DNA of 64,000 nt from Desulfovibrio desulfuricans (GTDB lineage: Bacteria > Desulfobacterota > Desulfovibrionia > Desulfovibrionales > Desulfovibrionaceae): NCBI RefSeq assembly GCF_004801255.1, contig NZ_CP036295.1, positions 1,748,001 through 1,812,000 of the forward strand, read 5' to 3'. The translations under genes were made by a program, and so were the position numbers. The notes below the pieces were generated by a model that saw only the letters and a list, made by a program, of their open reading frames with translations, was not told the DNA's origin and made no database searches. Position 1 is the first letter of the stretch. The number at the start of each line of letters is the position of its first letter. Shown in pieces: positions 56,220-64,000 of the stretch.

Positions 56220-57368
56220 CTACCGATCTTCCTCCAGTGTTACCACATCAAGCCAGTGACGCACCTGCCTGTTTTGTCCCGCCACCGACGCCAGCTGCAT
56301 CACGCAGCCGCTGCAGCCGGTGACTATGTGCCTGACCTCAGGCGCAAAGCCTTCCATACATTTACGGGCCATGTCTGCGGACAGGTCCGGGTTGCTCATT
56401 TTCAGTATGCCGCCCATGCCGCAGCACAGGGCGGTTCCCTTTTGCAGGCCGGGCAACCAGCTTTTGAGCAGCGGCAGGTCAGGGTCGGCCAGGCCCCAGT
56501 GACAGGGCTGATGGTAGCCAACAACCGCCGGGGCATGGCCCGTAGCCGTTGCCTGCGGCTCCACAAGCAAAGACGAAAGCCCTACGCATTTCTGCTTCCA
56601 TTCCTTGCCTTCTTCCGCCGACATAACGGCTGTATAGCCGTCAAGGCTGTGCTTGCACGAGGCGCAAAAGCTCGCCATCAGGGGTTTGCCCGCCTTGCGC
56701 CAGAGTTCAAGATTGCGCTCGCGCACCTCGGCCAGCGCACCCAGCTGCCCGGCATGGTGCAACGTGCCGCCGCAGCAGGCAAAATCAGCAGTGTCCACAA
56801 GATCGTATCCCCAGCCCTGAAGCAGTTGACGGGCCTTGGATATCCAGCGGGGACGGGCGTTTTTTGCCGTGCAGCCGCTAAACAGGGCCACCTTGACGCC
56901 GTTGACCTTTTGCCGTGGCCGCAGCGCCACCCATGGGTCGCAGGGCGGCAGGTCAACCAGGGCGCGGGCGGTATCGACCGACGAGCGCAGCACGCCGGGT
57001 ATGACCGCGTCAGGGGCAAGCATGGCGATTTTGCCAGCCATGGGCCACAGGGGGCCAACACGGCGTATCCACAAATCCCAAACTGCCTGCGTCCAGTGCG
57101 GATTACGCGACCGGGCCTCGGCCAGCAGATCGCAGGTGGAGAGCTTGCGGGCGCAGGCCCGCTGGCAGCGTTCGCACCCGGCGCACAGACGCGCCAGCGT
57201 GCGTATGTCGTCCCAGGGCATGGAAGAATCGGGGTTGCCGCCAAATTCGGGGTCAATGGCCTCCAGCAGCAGCCGCTTGCCCTTGGGGGAATATTCCTCA
57301 CGTTTATAGAGCGCGTACACAGGGCACACGTTCAGGCATTCGCCGCATTGCGTGCATCCGCGTTTCAT
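56220..57368 (-). CDS. Fe-S subunit of FAD-linked hydroxyacid dehydrogenase (GlcF-like)
   Basis: A 382-residue electron-transfer subunit. The start MKRGCTQCGECLNVCPVY gives the first [4Fe-4S] site, and CAGCERCQRACAR the second. Two CCG domains follow (FACCGGTLHH..CASCKHSL and ALCCGMGG..CSGCVMQ). This is the GlcF type, which accepts electrons from a flavoprotein and passes them to the quinone pool. The start lies one base after the stop of the flavoprotein gene at 57370. The product partner is therefore that subunit. Confidence 0.92.
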   Translation of the reverse strand: MKRGCTQCGECLNVCPVYALYKREEYSPKGKRLLLEAIDPEFGGNPDSSMPWDDIRTLARLCAGCERCQRACARKLSTCDLLAEARSRNPHWTQAVWDLWIRRVGPLWPMAGKIAMLAPDAVIPGVLRSSVDTARALVDLPPCDPWVALRPRQKVNGVKVALFSGCTAKNARPRWISKARQLLQGWGYDLVDTADFACCGGTLHHAGQLGALAEVRERNLELWRKAGKPLMASFCASCKHSLDGYTAVMSAEEGKEWKQKCVGLSSLLVEPQATATGHAPAVVGYHQPCHWGLADPDLPLLKSWLPGLQKGTALCCGMGGILKMSNPDLSADMARKCMEGFAPEVRHIVTGCSGCVMQLASVAGQNRQVRHWLDVVTLEEDR

Positions 57369-57369
57369 G

Positions 57370-58749
57370 TCAGTACCCCTTGCCGGGATTAAGAATGCCG
57401 TTGGGGTCAAATACACGGCGCAGACGCTGCATGAGGGCGTGCTCCTTTTGCCCCAGCTGCCTGCCCACATCCTTCAGACAGCCGCCGCCGTGCTCGCCGG
57501 AAAGGCTGCCGCCAAACTCCAGGGCCGCCGCGTCAAGCTCGTGGTGGGTTTTTTGCGTGCGCCGGGCATCGTCGGGGTCGGAGGCGTCGTAGTGCAGGTT
57601 GGCGTGGATGTTGCCGTCGCCCGCATGCCCAAAACCGATAAGACGCTTGCCGTTGCTGGCCGCAATTTCTTCAAATCGGCGTACGGCCTTGAGTATGGAG
57701 CCGCGCGGCACGGCCATGTCGCCGCCGATGCGGTCCGGTCCAAGCACGTACGATGCGGCCGATACCCTGCGCCGGTAGGCCCACAGCTTGTCTTCCTCTT
57801 CCTTGCCCACGCCTTCCATGCGCCACAGGGCATCGTCCAGCTGTCGGGCAAGGCGGGCGTTTTCAAGCGGCACGGAGTCCTTGCTGCCGTCCACCTGAAA
57901 CAGCAGCAGCGATTTTACGCTGTCGGGCCACGGCACCTCGCCGGTCTTGGTAAGGATTTCCAGCACGGTTTCGTTCATGAATTCCACGGCGCAAGGCAAA
58001 ATGCCTGCGGCAAAAACCTTGCCCATGGAAGCCAGAGCCGCATCCAGCGACGGGTAGCCCACCAGTACCGAGGCAGAAGCCTCGGGCTTGGGCAACAGCT
58101 TGACGATAAGCTTGGTGATGATGCCAAGCGTGCCCTCGCTGCCCACAAACAGCCGCCCAAGGTCAAGGCCTATCACGTCCTTGTGGGTGCGTCTGCCAAA
58201 TTTCACCAGCTCGCCGCCGGGCAAGACGGCCTCGACGCCAAGCACATAATCGCGCGTGACGCCGTACTTCACGGCGCGCAGGCCTCCGGCGCAGGTTATG
58301 ACATTGCCGCCCACGCTGGTCGCCTTGCCGCTGGCCGGGTCAGGCGGGTAAAACATGCCCAGCTTTTCGCACTCGGCCTGAAACTGGGCCGTGTTCACGC
58401 CCGGTTCCACCACGGCCACAAAGTCTTCCTTGCTTATCTCGATTATTTTATCCATCCCCAGCATGGAAACAACAATACCGGGAACCGTAGGCACGCAGCC
58501 GCCGGAGAGGCTGGTACCGCGCCCGCGCGGGTGCACGGCCACGCGCTCGGCATCGGCCCAGCGCATAAACTCGCACAGTTGTCCGGCGTTTTGGGGGCGC
58601 ACCATGGCCAGCACCGTGCCCGTAAGCAGACTGGCGTCAGAGGCGTATACGCGCAGCACCTTGGGGTCGAACGACACGCCGTCCTTGAACAACTCTTCAA
58701 GAAACTTCTTATGCTCAGGGGTGAGCGAAGTTAGGTATTCCCCTGCCAT
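57370..58749 (-). CDS. FAD-binding 2-hydroxyacid dehydrogenase subunit (GlcD-like)
   Basis: A 459-residue flavoprotein of the FAD_binding_4 / FAD-oxidase C type. VHPRGRGTSLSGGCVP (about 75-90) and SVGGNVITCAGGLRAVKYG bind the FAD; GFGHAGDGNIHANLHYD and LSGEHGGG near the end are the active-site segments of lactate, glycolate or 2-hydroxyglutarate dehydrogenases. It oxidises a 2-hydroxy acid to the 2-oxo acid and hands electrons to the GlcF-like subunit. The substrate cannot be told from sequence; the neighbours suggest one that leads to a CoA thioester. Start 58749 follows GGAGG. Confidence 0.92.
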   Translation of the reverse strand: MAGEYLTSLTPEHKKFLEELFKDGVSFDPKVLRVYASDASLLTGTVLAMVRPQNAGQLCEFMRWADAERVAVHPRGRGTSLSGGCVPTVPGIVVSMLGMDKIIEISKEDFVAVVEPGVNTAQFQAECEKLGMFYPPDPASGKATSVGGNVITCAGGLRAVKYGVTRDYVLGVEAVLPGGELVKFGRRTHKDVIGLDLGRLFVGSEGTLGIITKLIVKLLPKPEASASVLVGYPSLDAALASMGKVFAAGILPCAVEFMNETVLEILTKTGEVPWPDSVKSLLLFQVDGSKDSVPLENARLARQLDDALWRMEGVGKEEEDKLWAYRRRVSAASYVLGPDRIGGDMAVPRGSILKAVRRFEEIAASNGKRLIGFGHAGDGNIHANLHYDASDPDDARRTQKTHHELDAAALEFGGSLSGEHGGGCLKDVGRQLGQKEHALMQRLRRVFDPNGILNPGKGY

Positions 58750-58856
58750 GGTTTCCTCCAGTGATGTTAGCTTGCCGCACACGCAAATATCCCGTCTGGC
58801 TGGCCGCTGGTACGCAACGGCCCGCCTTCGATTCTACAGAAATGTCAGCGTCGGCG

Positions 58857-60263
58857 TTACCCGAACATGCCGATCCACGTCCAGTAGGTGTAGACCATGA
58901 TGCTCATAAAAATTGCGCCAAACAAACTCATGACCGCGCCGGTCTTGATGAGTTCGGCGGGGGTGATTTCTTCCGTTGCAAGGCCGATGATGTTGGGCAG
59001 GTTTGAAACAGGCAGCAGGTACTGGTGCAGCATGTTCATGCCCACAAGCAGAACAAAAGGCGTGGGATCAATGCCCTGGGTTGTGGCATAGGCAATAACC
59101 ACAGGGGTAAGGGCGGTGGTTTTGGGCCCTGCCCCGGTAAACAGACACTGCAGAACAAGCATGATCCAGATGAGAATGACAACCTGCAGCTTGATGTCAA
59201 AACAGGCCAGCGGGCTGAAAAACGTGCTGGCAATCCAGGCCGCCGCGCCGGACGAAACGAGCACAGCCCCCATGGAAAGACCAGCGCCGTAAACAATAAA
59301 AATGTTCCAGGGAACCTTTTTTTCCGCCTGTTTCCAGGTCATGATCTGCTGCGGACCGGGCGCGATCATGGCCAGAACAGACATCATGGCGACCAGCGTG
59401 GGGTTGATGCGGTGAAAGGTATCCGTGGCCCACAAGGCGAGGGTCACCAAAAAAACGCCCATGGTGTACTTTTCAACAAGGCTCATGGGGCCAAGGGCAT
59501 CAAGCTCTTTGCGCACATAGGTCTGCCCGGCGCTGATGTCGGTAATTTCCGGGGGCCACATCCACAGCAGGATGGGCACGGCCAGCAAACCGCACACAAA
59601 GGCCGGCGGCGCGCCAATTTTGAACCACTGCGCCCAGGTCACAGGCTGGCCGGTGGCTTTTTCAAGCAGGCTGGCAGTAATGGGGTTGGCCGCATGCGAG
59701 GTCATGATGCCAAGGCAGTACATGGTGCCTGTGATGGTCACCACAAATATGAGGCCCTTGACCATGTTGCTCTTGCCCTTCTCCGCCCCAAAGGCGTGCC
59801 CCATCTGGGCGATGATGGGCATGAGCAAAAGGGTCTTGGCCCCAAGCGAAGGGATAAAAAACGTCATTACCAACGTAATGAGGGCCACTGCCCAGTACAT
59901 CTTTACCGGCGAGGCCCCCGCAAGACTTACCATGTTTAGCGCCATGCGCCGCGACAGTCCGCTTACTTCCATACCTGCGGCCATGACCAGACCCAGCACC
60001 ACAATCCACACGCCCGTATTGGCGTAGCCGGAAAGCGCCGGGCCCACCTTGGCCGCGCCCAGCAAAACAAGAAACGTAACGATGCAAAAGCCGCTCTGGG
60101 CGTCATCCAGTGCCTGCGTCACCCATACGATAATGGCAAACACGCCGACCCCAAGCGCCGCCCGCCCTTTGGCATCCAACCCTTGCAGGTCAGGAACCAG
60201 AAAAGCAATGCCTAGCATGGCCGCAACTGCCGCTAGCAAAGAAAAGAGCTGCCTTGTTTTCAT
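58857..60263 (-). CDS. DASS family (SLC13-type) anion symporter 2
   Basis: A 468-residue membrane protein with about 11 or 12 segments, in the same family as the carrier at 54663 but clearly different. Seen are AQMGHAFGAEKGKSNMVKGL, TSHAANPITASLLEKATG and, in the second half, FTGAGPKTTALTPVVIAY and YLLPVSNLPNIIGLA. A second transporter in the same operon suggests import of one acid and exit or import of another (for example exchange with succinate). Start 60263 is used, with AAGGG upstream; it lies 100 bases after sucD. Confidence 0.9.
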   Translation of the reverse strand: MKTRQLFSLLAAVAAMLGIAFLVPDLQGLDAKGRAALGVGVFAIIVWVTQALDDAQSGFCIVTFLVLLGAAKVGPALSGYANTGVWIVVLGLVMAAGMEVSGLSRRMALNMVSLAGASPVKMYWAVALITLVMTFFIPSLGAKTLLLMPIIAQMGHAFGAEKGKSNMVKGLIFVVTITGTMYCLGIMTSHAANPITASLLEKATGQPVTWAQWFKIGAPPAFVCGLLAVPILLWMWPPEITDISAGQTYVRKELDALGPMSLVEKYTMGVFLVTLALWATDTFHRINPTLVAMMSVLAMIAPGPQQIMTWKQAEKKVPWNIFIVYGAGLSMGAVLVSSGAAAWIASTFFSPLACFDIKLQVVILIWIMLVLQCLFTGAGPKTTALTPVVIAYATTQGIDPTPFVLLVGMNMLHQYLLPVSNLPNIIGLATEEITPAELIKTGAVMSLFGAIFMSIMVYTYWTWIGMFG

Positions 60264-60364
60264 ACGCACCCTTGCTTTCAGGTTAAACATTATATCGGGC
60301 GGGCGCGCCCGCCCGAATCTACCAGAATCTATGCATATTATCTTTTTATTACCGGTGGATAACC

Positions 60365-61240
60365 TTACCCCCGCATAAACCTTGCAACGGTTTCGCCCAG
60401 CAAACCAAGTTCATGTATTACTTTAACACCAGCGTCTTCCAAGGCCGCGATCTTGTCTTCGCCGCGACCTTTTGAGCCGCTGATAATGGCTCCGGCGTGC
60501 CCCATGCGCTTGCCCTTGGGGGCGGTAAGACCGGCAATAAAGCCAAAGACCGGCTTGGGATAACTGCTTTCCTTGATATAGGCGGCGGCAAGCTCCTCGC
60601 CATCGCCGCCGATCTCGCCGATCACGCAGACAGCCTGGGTTGCGGGATCGGCACGAAACATCTTCAACAAATCAGTGAAGTACAGGCCGGGCACAGGGTC
60701 GCCGCCAATACCCACGCAGGTGCTCTGCCCCAACCCCTGCGAGGTAAGCTGATGCACCGCCTCGTAGGTGAGTGTGCCGGAACGGCTGATAAGCCCGATG
60801 TTGCCCTGTTTGTGGATGTAACCGGGCATGATGCCGATCTTGCACTTGCCGGGGCTGATGACGCCGGGGCAGTTGGGACCCACAAGCTGCGTGCCTGTGG
60901 CCTTGAGTCGAGCCTTGACCCGCACCATGTCCAGCACGGGGATATGCTCGGTGATGCAGATGACAAGGCCTATGCCTGCGTCTGCCGCTTCGCAGATGGC
61001 GTCCGCCGCAACGGCTGAGGGCACAAAGATGACGCTCGCGTCGGCTCCGGTCTGCTGCACGGCCTCGGCAACGGTGTTGAACACCGGCACGCCAAGAACG
61101 CTCTGACCGCCCTTGCCGGGCGTGCAGCCCGCCACAACCCTGGTTCCGTAAGCCTGCATCTGCTCGGTATGGAACATGCCTTCGCGGCCTGTCAGGCCCT
61201 GCACCAGCACCCTTGTCTGTGCGTTGACGAGTATGCTCAT
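60365..61240 (-). CDS. sucD: succinyl-CoA ligase [ADP-forming] alpha subunit
   Basis: A 291-residue CoA-binding subunit. Seen are [17 protein letters not shown] at the start, the CoA site [15 protein letters not shown], and the phosphohistidine in [10 protein letters not shown] (about 248). With the beta subunit it makes ATP (or GTP) from succinyl-CoA, ADP and phosphate. Start overlaps the beta-subunit stop by four bases (ATGA). In this operon it follows the 2-oxoacid:ferredoxin oxidoreductase and likely uses its acyl-CoA product; related ligases accept other acyl-CoAs, so succinyl is an inference. Confidence 0.93.
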   Translation of the reverse strand: MSILVNAQTRVLVQGLTGREGMFHTEQMQAYGTRVVAGCTPGKGGQSVLGVPVFNTVAEAVQQTGADASVIFVPSAVAADAICEAADAGIGLVICITEHIPVLDMVRVKARLKATGTQLVGPNCPGVISPGKCKIGIMPGYIHKQGNIGLISRSGTLTYEAVHQLTSQGLGQSTCVGIGGDPVPGLYFTDLLKMFRADPATQAVCVIGEIGGDGEELAAAYIKESSYPKPVFGFIAGLTAPKGKRMGHAGAIISGSKGRGEDKIAALEDAGVKVIHELGLLGETVARFMRG

Positions 61241-62409
61241 GCCGCACCTCCGGCGGTCAGGGCCGCAATTTTGTGAGCCGCCTCGCTCATGCTGGCCGCT
61301 GTTTCAAAGTTCAGCCCGCTTTCACGCAGGATGCGACGGCCTTCTTCCACGTTTGTGCCTTCAAGGCGCACCACAAGCGGCAGTTTGAGGTCCACCTTGC
61401 GGGCCGCGTTCACGACGCCCTGGGCCACGATGTCGCAGCGCAGGATGCCGCCAAATATATTGATGAGTATGCCCCGCACGTTGGGGTCGGACAGCATTAC
61501 CTCAAAGCCCGCGGCCACCATCTGCTCGTTGGCGCCGCCGCCGGCATCAAGAAAATTGGCCGGTTCAGCCCCGGCCTGCTTGATGGCGTCCATGGTGGCC
61601 ATGGCAAGGCCAGCGCCATTGACCATGGTGCCCACATAGCCCGAAAGGCGCACGTAGTTTACGCCAAGTTCGCGGGCCTTGCGTTCCAGCGGGTCGCATT
61701 CTTCAGGATCTTCAAGGGCTGCGATGTCGGGGTGCCGCTTGAGGGCGCTTTCGTCAAAGTCCATCTTGCCGTCCAGCGCCATCAGCTCGCCCTCGACGGT
61801 GACGGCAAGCGGGTTGATTTCAACCAGCACGGCGTCTTTTTCCGCCGCCAGACGCACCAGATTCTGCAGCAGGGCTGTGCCCGCATTGACCTGGGCGGGC
61901 GTCAGCCCGCAGCCAAACAGCAGCGCGCGCGCCTGGAAGGGCCAGATGCGGTGGCCGCCGTCAAGACGGGTGGTAAAGATACGCTCGGGGGTTTTTGCGG
62001 CGACTTCTTCAATATCCATACCGCCGTCGGGCGAGGCCATCACCGTGAGGCACTGCGCGCCACGGTCAAGCACCACGGCCAGATACAGCTCGCGGGCGAT
62101 GTTGGTTCCCTGTTCTACCCAGGCCTTGTGCACTTTTTTGCCTTGCGGCCCGGTCTGGTGCGTTACCAGCTGCATGCCGATAATGCGCTGCGCCGCGGCC
62201 TCGACCTCGTCGGGGCTTTTGCACACCACAACGCCGCCGCCCTTGCCGCGACCGCCCGCGTGTATCTGCGCCTTTACCACCCAGACGGGGCCGGGTATCT
62301 GCAGCGCCGCCTGCCGGGCCTCGGCGGGGGTTTCAGCCAGCAGCCCACGGGGTACGGGTACGCCGAACTGGGCCAGAAGAGTTTTTGCCTGATACTCGTG
62401 GATGTTCAT
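61237..62409 (-). CDS. sucC: succinyl-CoA ligase [ADP-forming] beta subunit
   Basis: A 390-residue ATP-grasp subunit. [20 protein letters not shown] is the family start and fixes 62409 as the first codon. [16 protein letters not shown] binds [11 protein letters not shown] holds metal ligands, and [14 protein letters not shown] near 310 contacts the acid substrate. It pairs with SucD, whose start overlaps its stop. The open frame upstream to 62562 runs through a hairpin and is not used. It lies about 240 bases downstream of the oxidoreductase gamma subunit gene in the same direction. Confidence 0.95.
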   Translation of the reverse strand: MNIHEYQAKTLLAQFGVPVPRGLLAETPAEARQAALQIPGPVWVVKAQIHAGGRGKGGGVVVCKSPDEVEAAAQRIIGMQLVTHQTGPQGKKVHKAWVEQGTNIARELYLAVVLDRGAQCLTVMASPDGGMDIEEVAAKTPERIFTTRLDGGHRIWPFQARALLFGCGLTPAQVNAGTALLQNLVRLAAEKDAVLVEINPLAVTVEGELMALDGKMDFDESALKRHPDIAALEDPEECDPLERKARELGVNYVRLSGYVGTMVNGAGLAMATMDAIKQAGAEPANFLDAGGGANEQMVAAGFEVMLSDPNVRGILINIFGGILRCDIVAQGVVNAARKVDLKLPLVVRLEGTNVEEGRRILRESGLNFETAASMSEAAHKIAALTAGGAA

Positions 62410-62523
62410 GCATATCCTCGAAGTTTGTTTTGAGAGAGGCGTAAACCTGCATGCTGCAAGGGGGCAGCGCACCGTAAAACGCCGCTTGAGCCCCTTGATC
62501 ATGCGCAAGTCTGAGGTTTTGGT

Positions 62524-62557
62524 CCTCCCGCGGCGGATCAGTTTCCGCCACGGGAGG
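62524..62557 (-). other. hairpin between korC and sucC
   Basis: A long imperfect inverted repeat (CCTCCCG..., with GGAGG at its end) lies 115 bases before sucC, followed further to the right by another 8- to 9-bp hairpin (62606-62614 with 62634-62641). Neither has a T-run, so they may be processing or partial termination signals inside the operon. Confidence 0.4.
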
Positions 62558-62653
62558 TCCATCAGCGCCTGACAGCCGCCTGCACAGCCGCCAGGCAGCG
62601 TTTATGGCAGCGACAGGGAGAGGGTGCGCCCCCGTCGCTGCGTAAAAACGCCG

Positions 62654-63202
62654 TCAGCGCCTGACCTCGCCAGCAAGGCCTGCGCCCAGATGCAGGGCTT
62701 TTTTGTTGTTTTCGTGGTGCACGGCGGCAAAGCGCGATTCCAGCACTTTTTCGATGGATTCAAGCCGCACGGCGCCGGTTATGGCCGCCAGCGCGCCAAG
62801 CACGCAGATGTTGAGAGCCTGTGTTTTGCCGCCAAAGGTCTCCTTGACGCTGCGCAGCATGGGCAGGCCCACACGCTCGGCGTCGATACGCTTTGAGGGG
62901 TGCACAAGGTCGCTGTCGTACAGGCACATGCCGCCGGGGCGGATAAGGGGCAGATACTTGCCCGCAGCCTCGTCGGTAAGGGCCACAAGCACATTGGGCT
63001 GGTTTACCTTGGGAAAGTATATCTCGCTGTCGGAAATAATCACGTCCGAGCGGGTCGCGCCGCCGCGAGCTTCGGGCCCGTATGACTGCGACTGCACAGC
63101 CACCAGCCCTTCATACAGCACGGCGGCTTCTGCCAGCAGAATGGCCATGGTAATGATGCCCTGCCCGCCGGATCCGGACAGGAGAAAGCGATATCTTTCC
63201 AT
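62654..63202 (-). CDS. korC: 2-oxoacid:ferredoxin oxidoreductase, gamma subunit
   Basis: A 182-residue subunit of the KorABCD/PorABCD type. FLLSGSGGQGIITMAILLAEAAV at the start and VQSQSYGPEARGGATRSDV are the gamma-domain motifs for CoA and subunit contact. The complex converts a 2-oxo acid to the acyl-CoA with CO2 release and reduces ferredoxin. The nearby SucCD suggest 2-oxoglutarate, hence the kor name, but sequence alone does not fix the substrate. It starts 4 bases after the beta-subunit stop. Confidence 0.88.
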   Translation of the reverse strand: MERYRFLLSGSGGQGIITMAILLAEAAVLYEGLVAVQSQSYGPEARGGATRSDVIISDSEIYFPKVNQPNVLVALTDEAAGKYLPLIRPGGMCLYDSDLVHPSKRIDAERVGLPMLRSVKETFGGKTQALNICVLGALAAITGAVRLESIEKVLESRFAAVHHENNKKALHLGAGLAGEVRR

Positions 63203-63206
63203 GACG

Positions 63207-63998
63207 TTACTCCTTGTGGGCCTTTGCGATGATTTTGGCGTATTCCGTGCAGTATTCGGGGCGGTCTTCCTCTACAAAAACGCCGCGCGGAATCAGATGG
63301 GGGTTTTCTTCCAGTTTTTTGGAGCCAAGCTGGGCGGTGTTGTCGCGATACCATTCGAGCATCTGCACAGCGCCGCCCAGCTTGTTTTTGCGGCCAAAAT
63401 AGGTGGGGCACTGCGTAAGTATCTCCAGCACCGAAAACCCCTTGTGAGCAAAGGCTTTTTTGAGCAACGTGACAATTTCCTTCACATGGAAGGTCGTGGT
63501 GCGGGCCACAAAGGTGGCTCCCGCGCCCATGGCAAGCTTTACGGTGTCAAACTCGTGGTCAATGCTGCGGTAGGGAGCGGTGGTCGCCAGAATGCCCTCG
63601 CCCGAAAGCGGAGAATACTGGCCGCCGGTCATGCCGTAGATGCGGTTGTTCATGATGATGGCGACCATATCGATATTGCGGCGGCAGGCGTGGATAAAAT
63701 GGTTGCCGCCGATGGCCATGGCGTCGCCGTCGCCCATGGGAACCACCACGTTAAGCTCTGGCTTGGTCATCTTGATGCCCGTGGCGCAGGCCAGGGCGCG
63801 GCCATGCATGGTGTGCATGCTGTGAAAGTCCACATAGCCCGATATGCGCGCCGAGCAGCCGATGCCCGAAACCATGCACATGTTTGAGGGGTCTATGTTC
63901 ATTTCCTGCACGGCGTGCAGCAGGTTGTTGAGGATGGTGCCGTGACCGCAGCCGGGGCACCAGATATGGGGAAAAAACCGTTCGCGGATGTTTTGCAC
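63207..63998 (-). CDS. korB: 2-oxoacid:ferredoxin oxidoreductase, beta subunit (start may lie outside window)
   Basis: At least 263 residues. WCPGCGHGTILNNLL (about 13-27) gives the cysteines of the TPP-side cluster; GDGDAMAIGGNHFIHACRRN is the TPP-magnesium motif; NNRIYGMTGGQYSP is typical of 2-oxoglutarate-type beta subunits. A GTG at 63998 could be the start, since little is missing compared with the usual 270-280 residues, but the window ends two bases on and the ribosome site is not visible. The alpha and ferredoxin subunits should lie beyond the window. Confidence 0.9.
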   Translation of the reverse strand: MQNIRERFFPHIWCPGCGHGTILNNLLHAVQEMNIDPSNMCMVSGIGCSARISGYVDFHSMHTMHGRALACATGIKMTKPELNVVVPMGDGDAMAIGGNHFIHACRRNIDMVAIIMNNRIYGMTGGQYSPLSGEGILATTAPYRSIDHEFDTVKLAMGAGATFVARTTTFHVKEIVTLLKKAFAHKGFSVLEILTQCPTYFGRKNKLGGAVQMLEWYRDNTAQLGSKKLEENPHLIPRGVFVEEDRPEYCTEYAKIIAKAHKE

Positions 63999-64000
63999 GC

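Overview
The window looks like a chromosomal segment of a sulfate-reducing bacterium of the Desulfovibrio group (Desulfovibrionaceae). The clues are a homotrimeric-type outer membrane porin, a desulfoferrodoxin-like protein, several ferredoxin-linked enzymes, a 2-oxoacid:ferredoxin oxidoreductase, an rpoN-hpf-rapZ-PTS cluster and high-GC genes separated by AT-rich spacers. The genus is inferred from gene content; no rRNA is present.

Layout. 1-6.7 kb: AT-rich leader, acyl-CoA dehydrogenase, a histidine-less desulfoferrodoxin-like protein, porin, LysR regulator and OsmC protein. 6.9-10.4 kb (minus strand): an exported protein and a compact bioF-bioG-bioC operon. 10.7-18.5 kb (minus): a redox and cofactor block with a cupin, two ferredoxin-fused aldo/keto reductases (one Tat-exported and followed by a NapH/NapG-like polyferredoxin), an FMN reductase and nickel-pincer cofactor genes larC-larB. 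An AraC regulator is divergent at 18.8 kb. 20.3-22.7 kb: a hybrid histidine kinase split by a frameshift. 22.9-24.8 kb: an AT-rich two-gene unit (HD phosphohydrolase plus YwgA/SocA-like protein) next to tRNA-Arg(CCT). 25.0-30.1 kb (minus): short repeats, a tRNA remnant, a frameshifted PTS EIIC, EIIB, EIIA, rapZ, hpf and rpoN. 30.4-39.4 kb: housekeeping genes (pyrG, purQ, nif3-like, zinc-ribbon protein, RNase P RNA, fused ispDF, fadD-like ligase, dtd) and a STAS protein. 39.5-48.5 kb: a FapA/DUF342-like protein, two glycosyltransferases, then fliK-flgD-flgE. 48.7-53.2 kb (minus): a GT-like protein, a PAS plus degenerate HD-GYP membrane protein and a LapG-like protease. 53.4-64 kb (minus): an organic-acid operon with 2-oxoacid:ferredoxin oxidoreductase beta/gamma, succinyl-CoA ligase, two DASS transporters, a GlcD/GlcF pair and a LarA-like protein.

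How the genes fit together. The last operon reads as a route in which a hydroxy acid is imported, racemised by a LarA-type enzyme (whose nickel cofactor would need LarB/LarC from this window), oxidised by GlcDF to a 2-oxoacid, converted to an acyl-CoA by the ferredoxin oxidoreductase, and used for ATP formation by SucCD. The PAS/HD-GYP protein with the LapG-like protease suggests surface-adhesin control. The AraC-cupin-aldo/keto reductase block looks like an aldehyde or redox stress response.

The best candidates for something undescribed are the AT-rich HD-YwgA gene pair at the tRNA, the Tat-exported ferredoxin/aldo-keto reductase with its membrane polyferredoxin, and the histidine-less desulfoferrodoxin homologue. 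Two likely frameshifts (histidine kinase, EIIC) involve or lie beside T homopolymers and could be real or sequencing errors.
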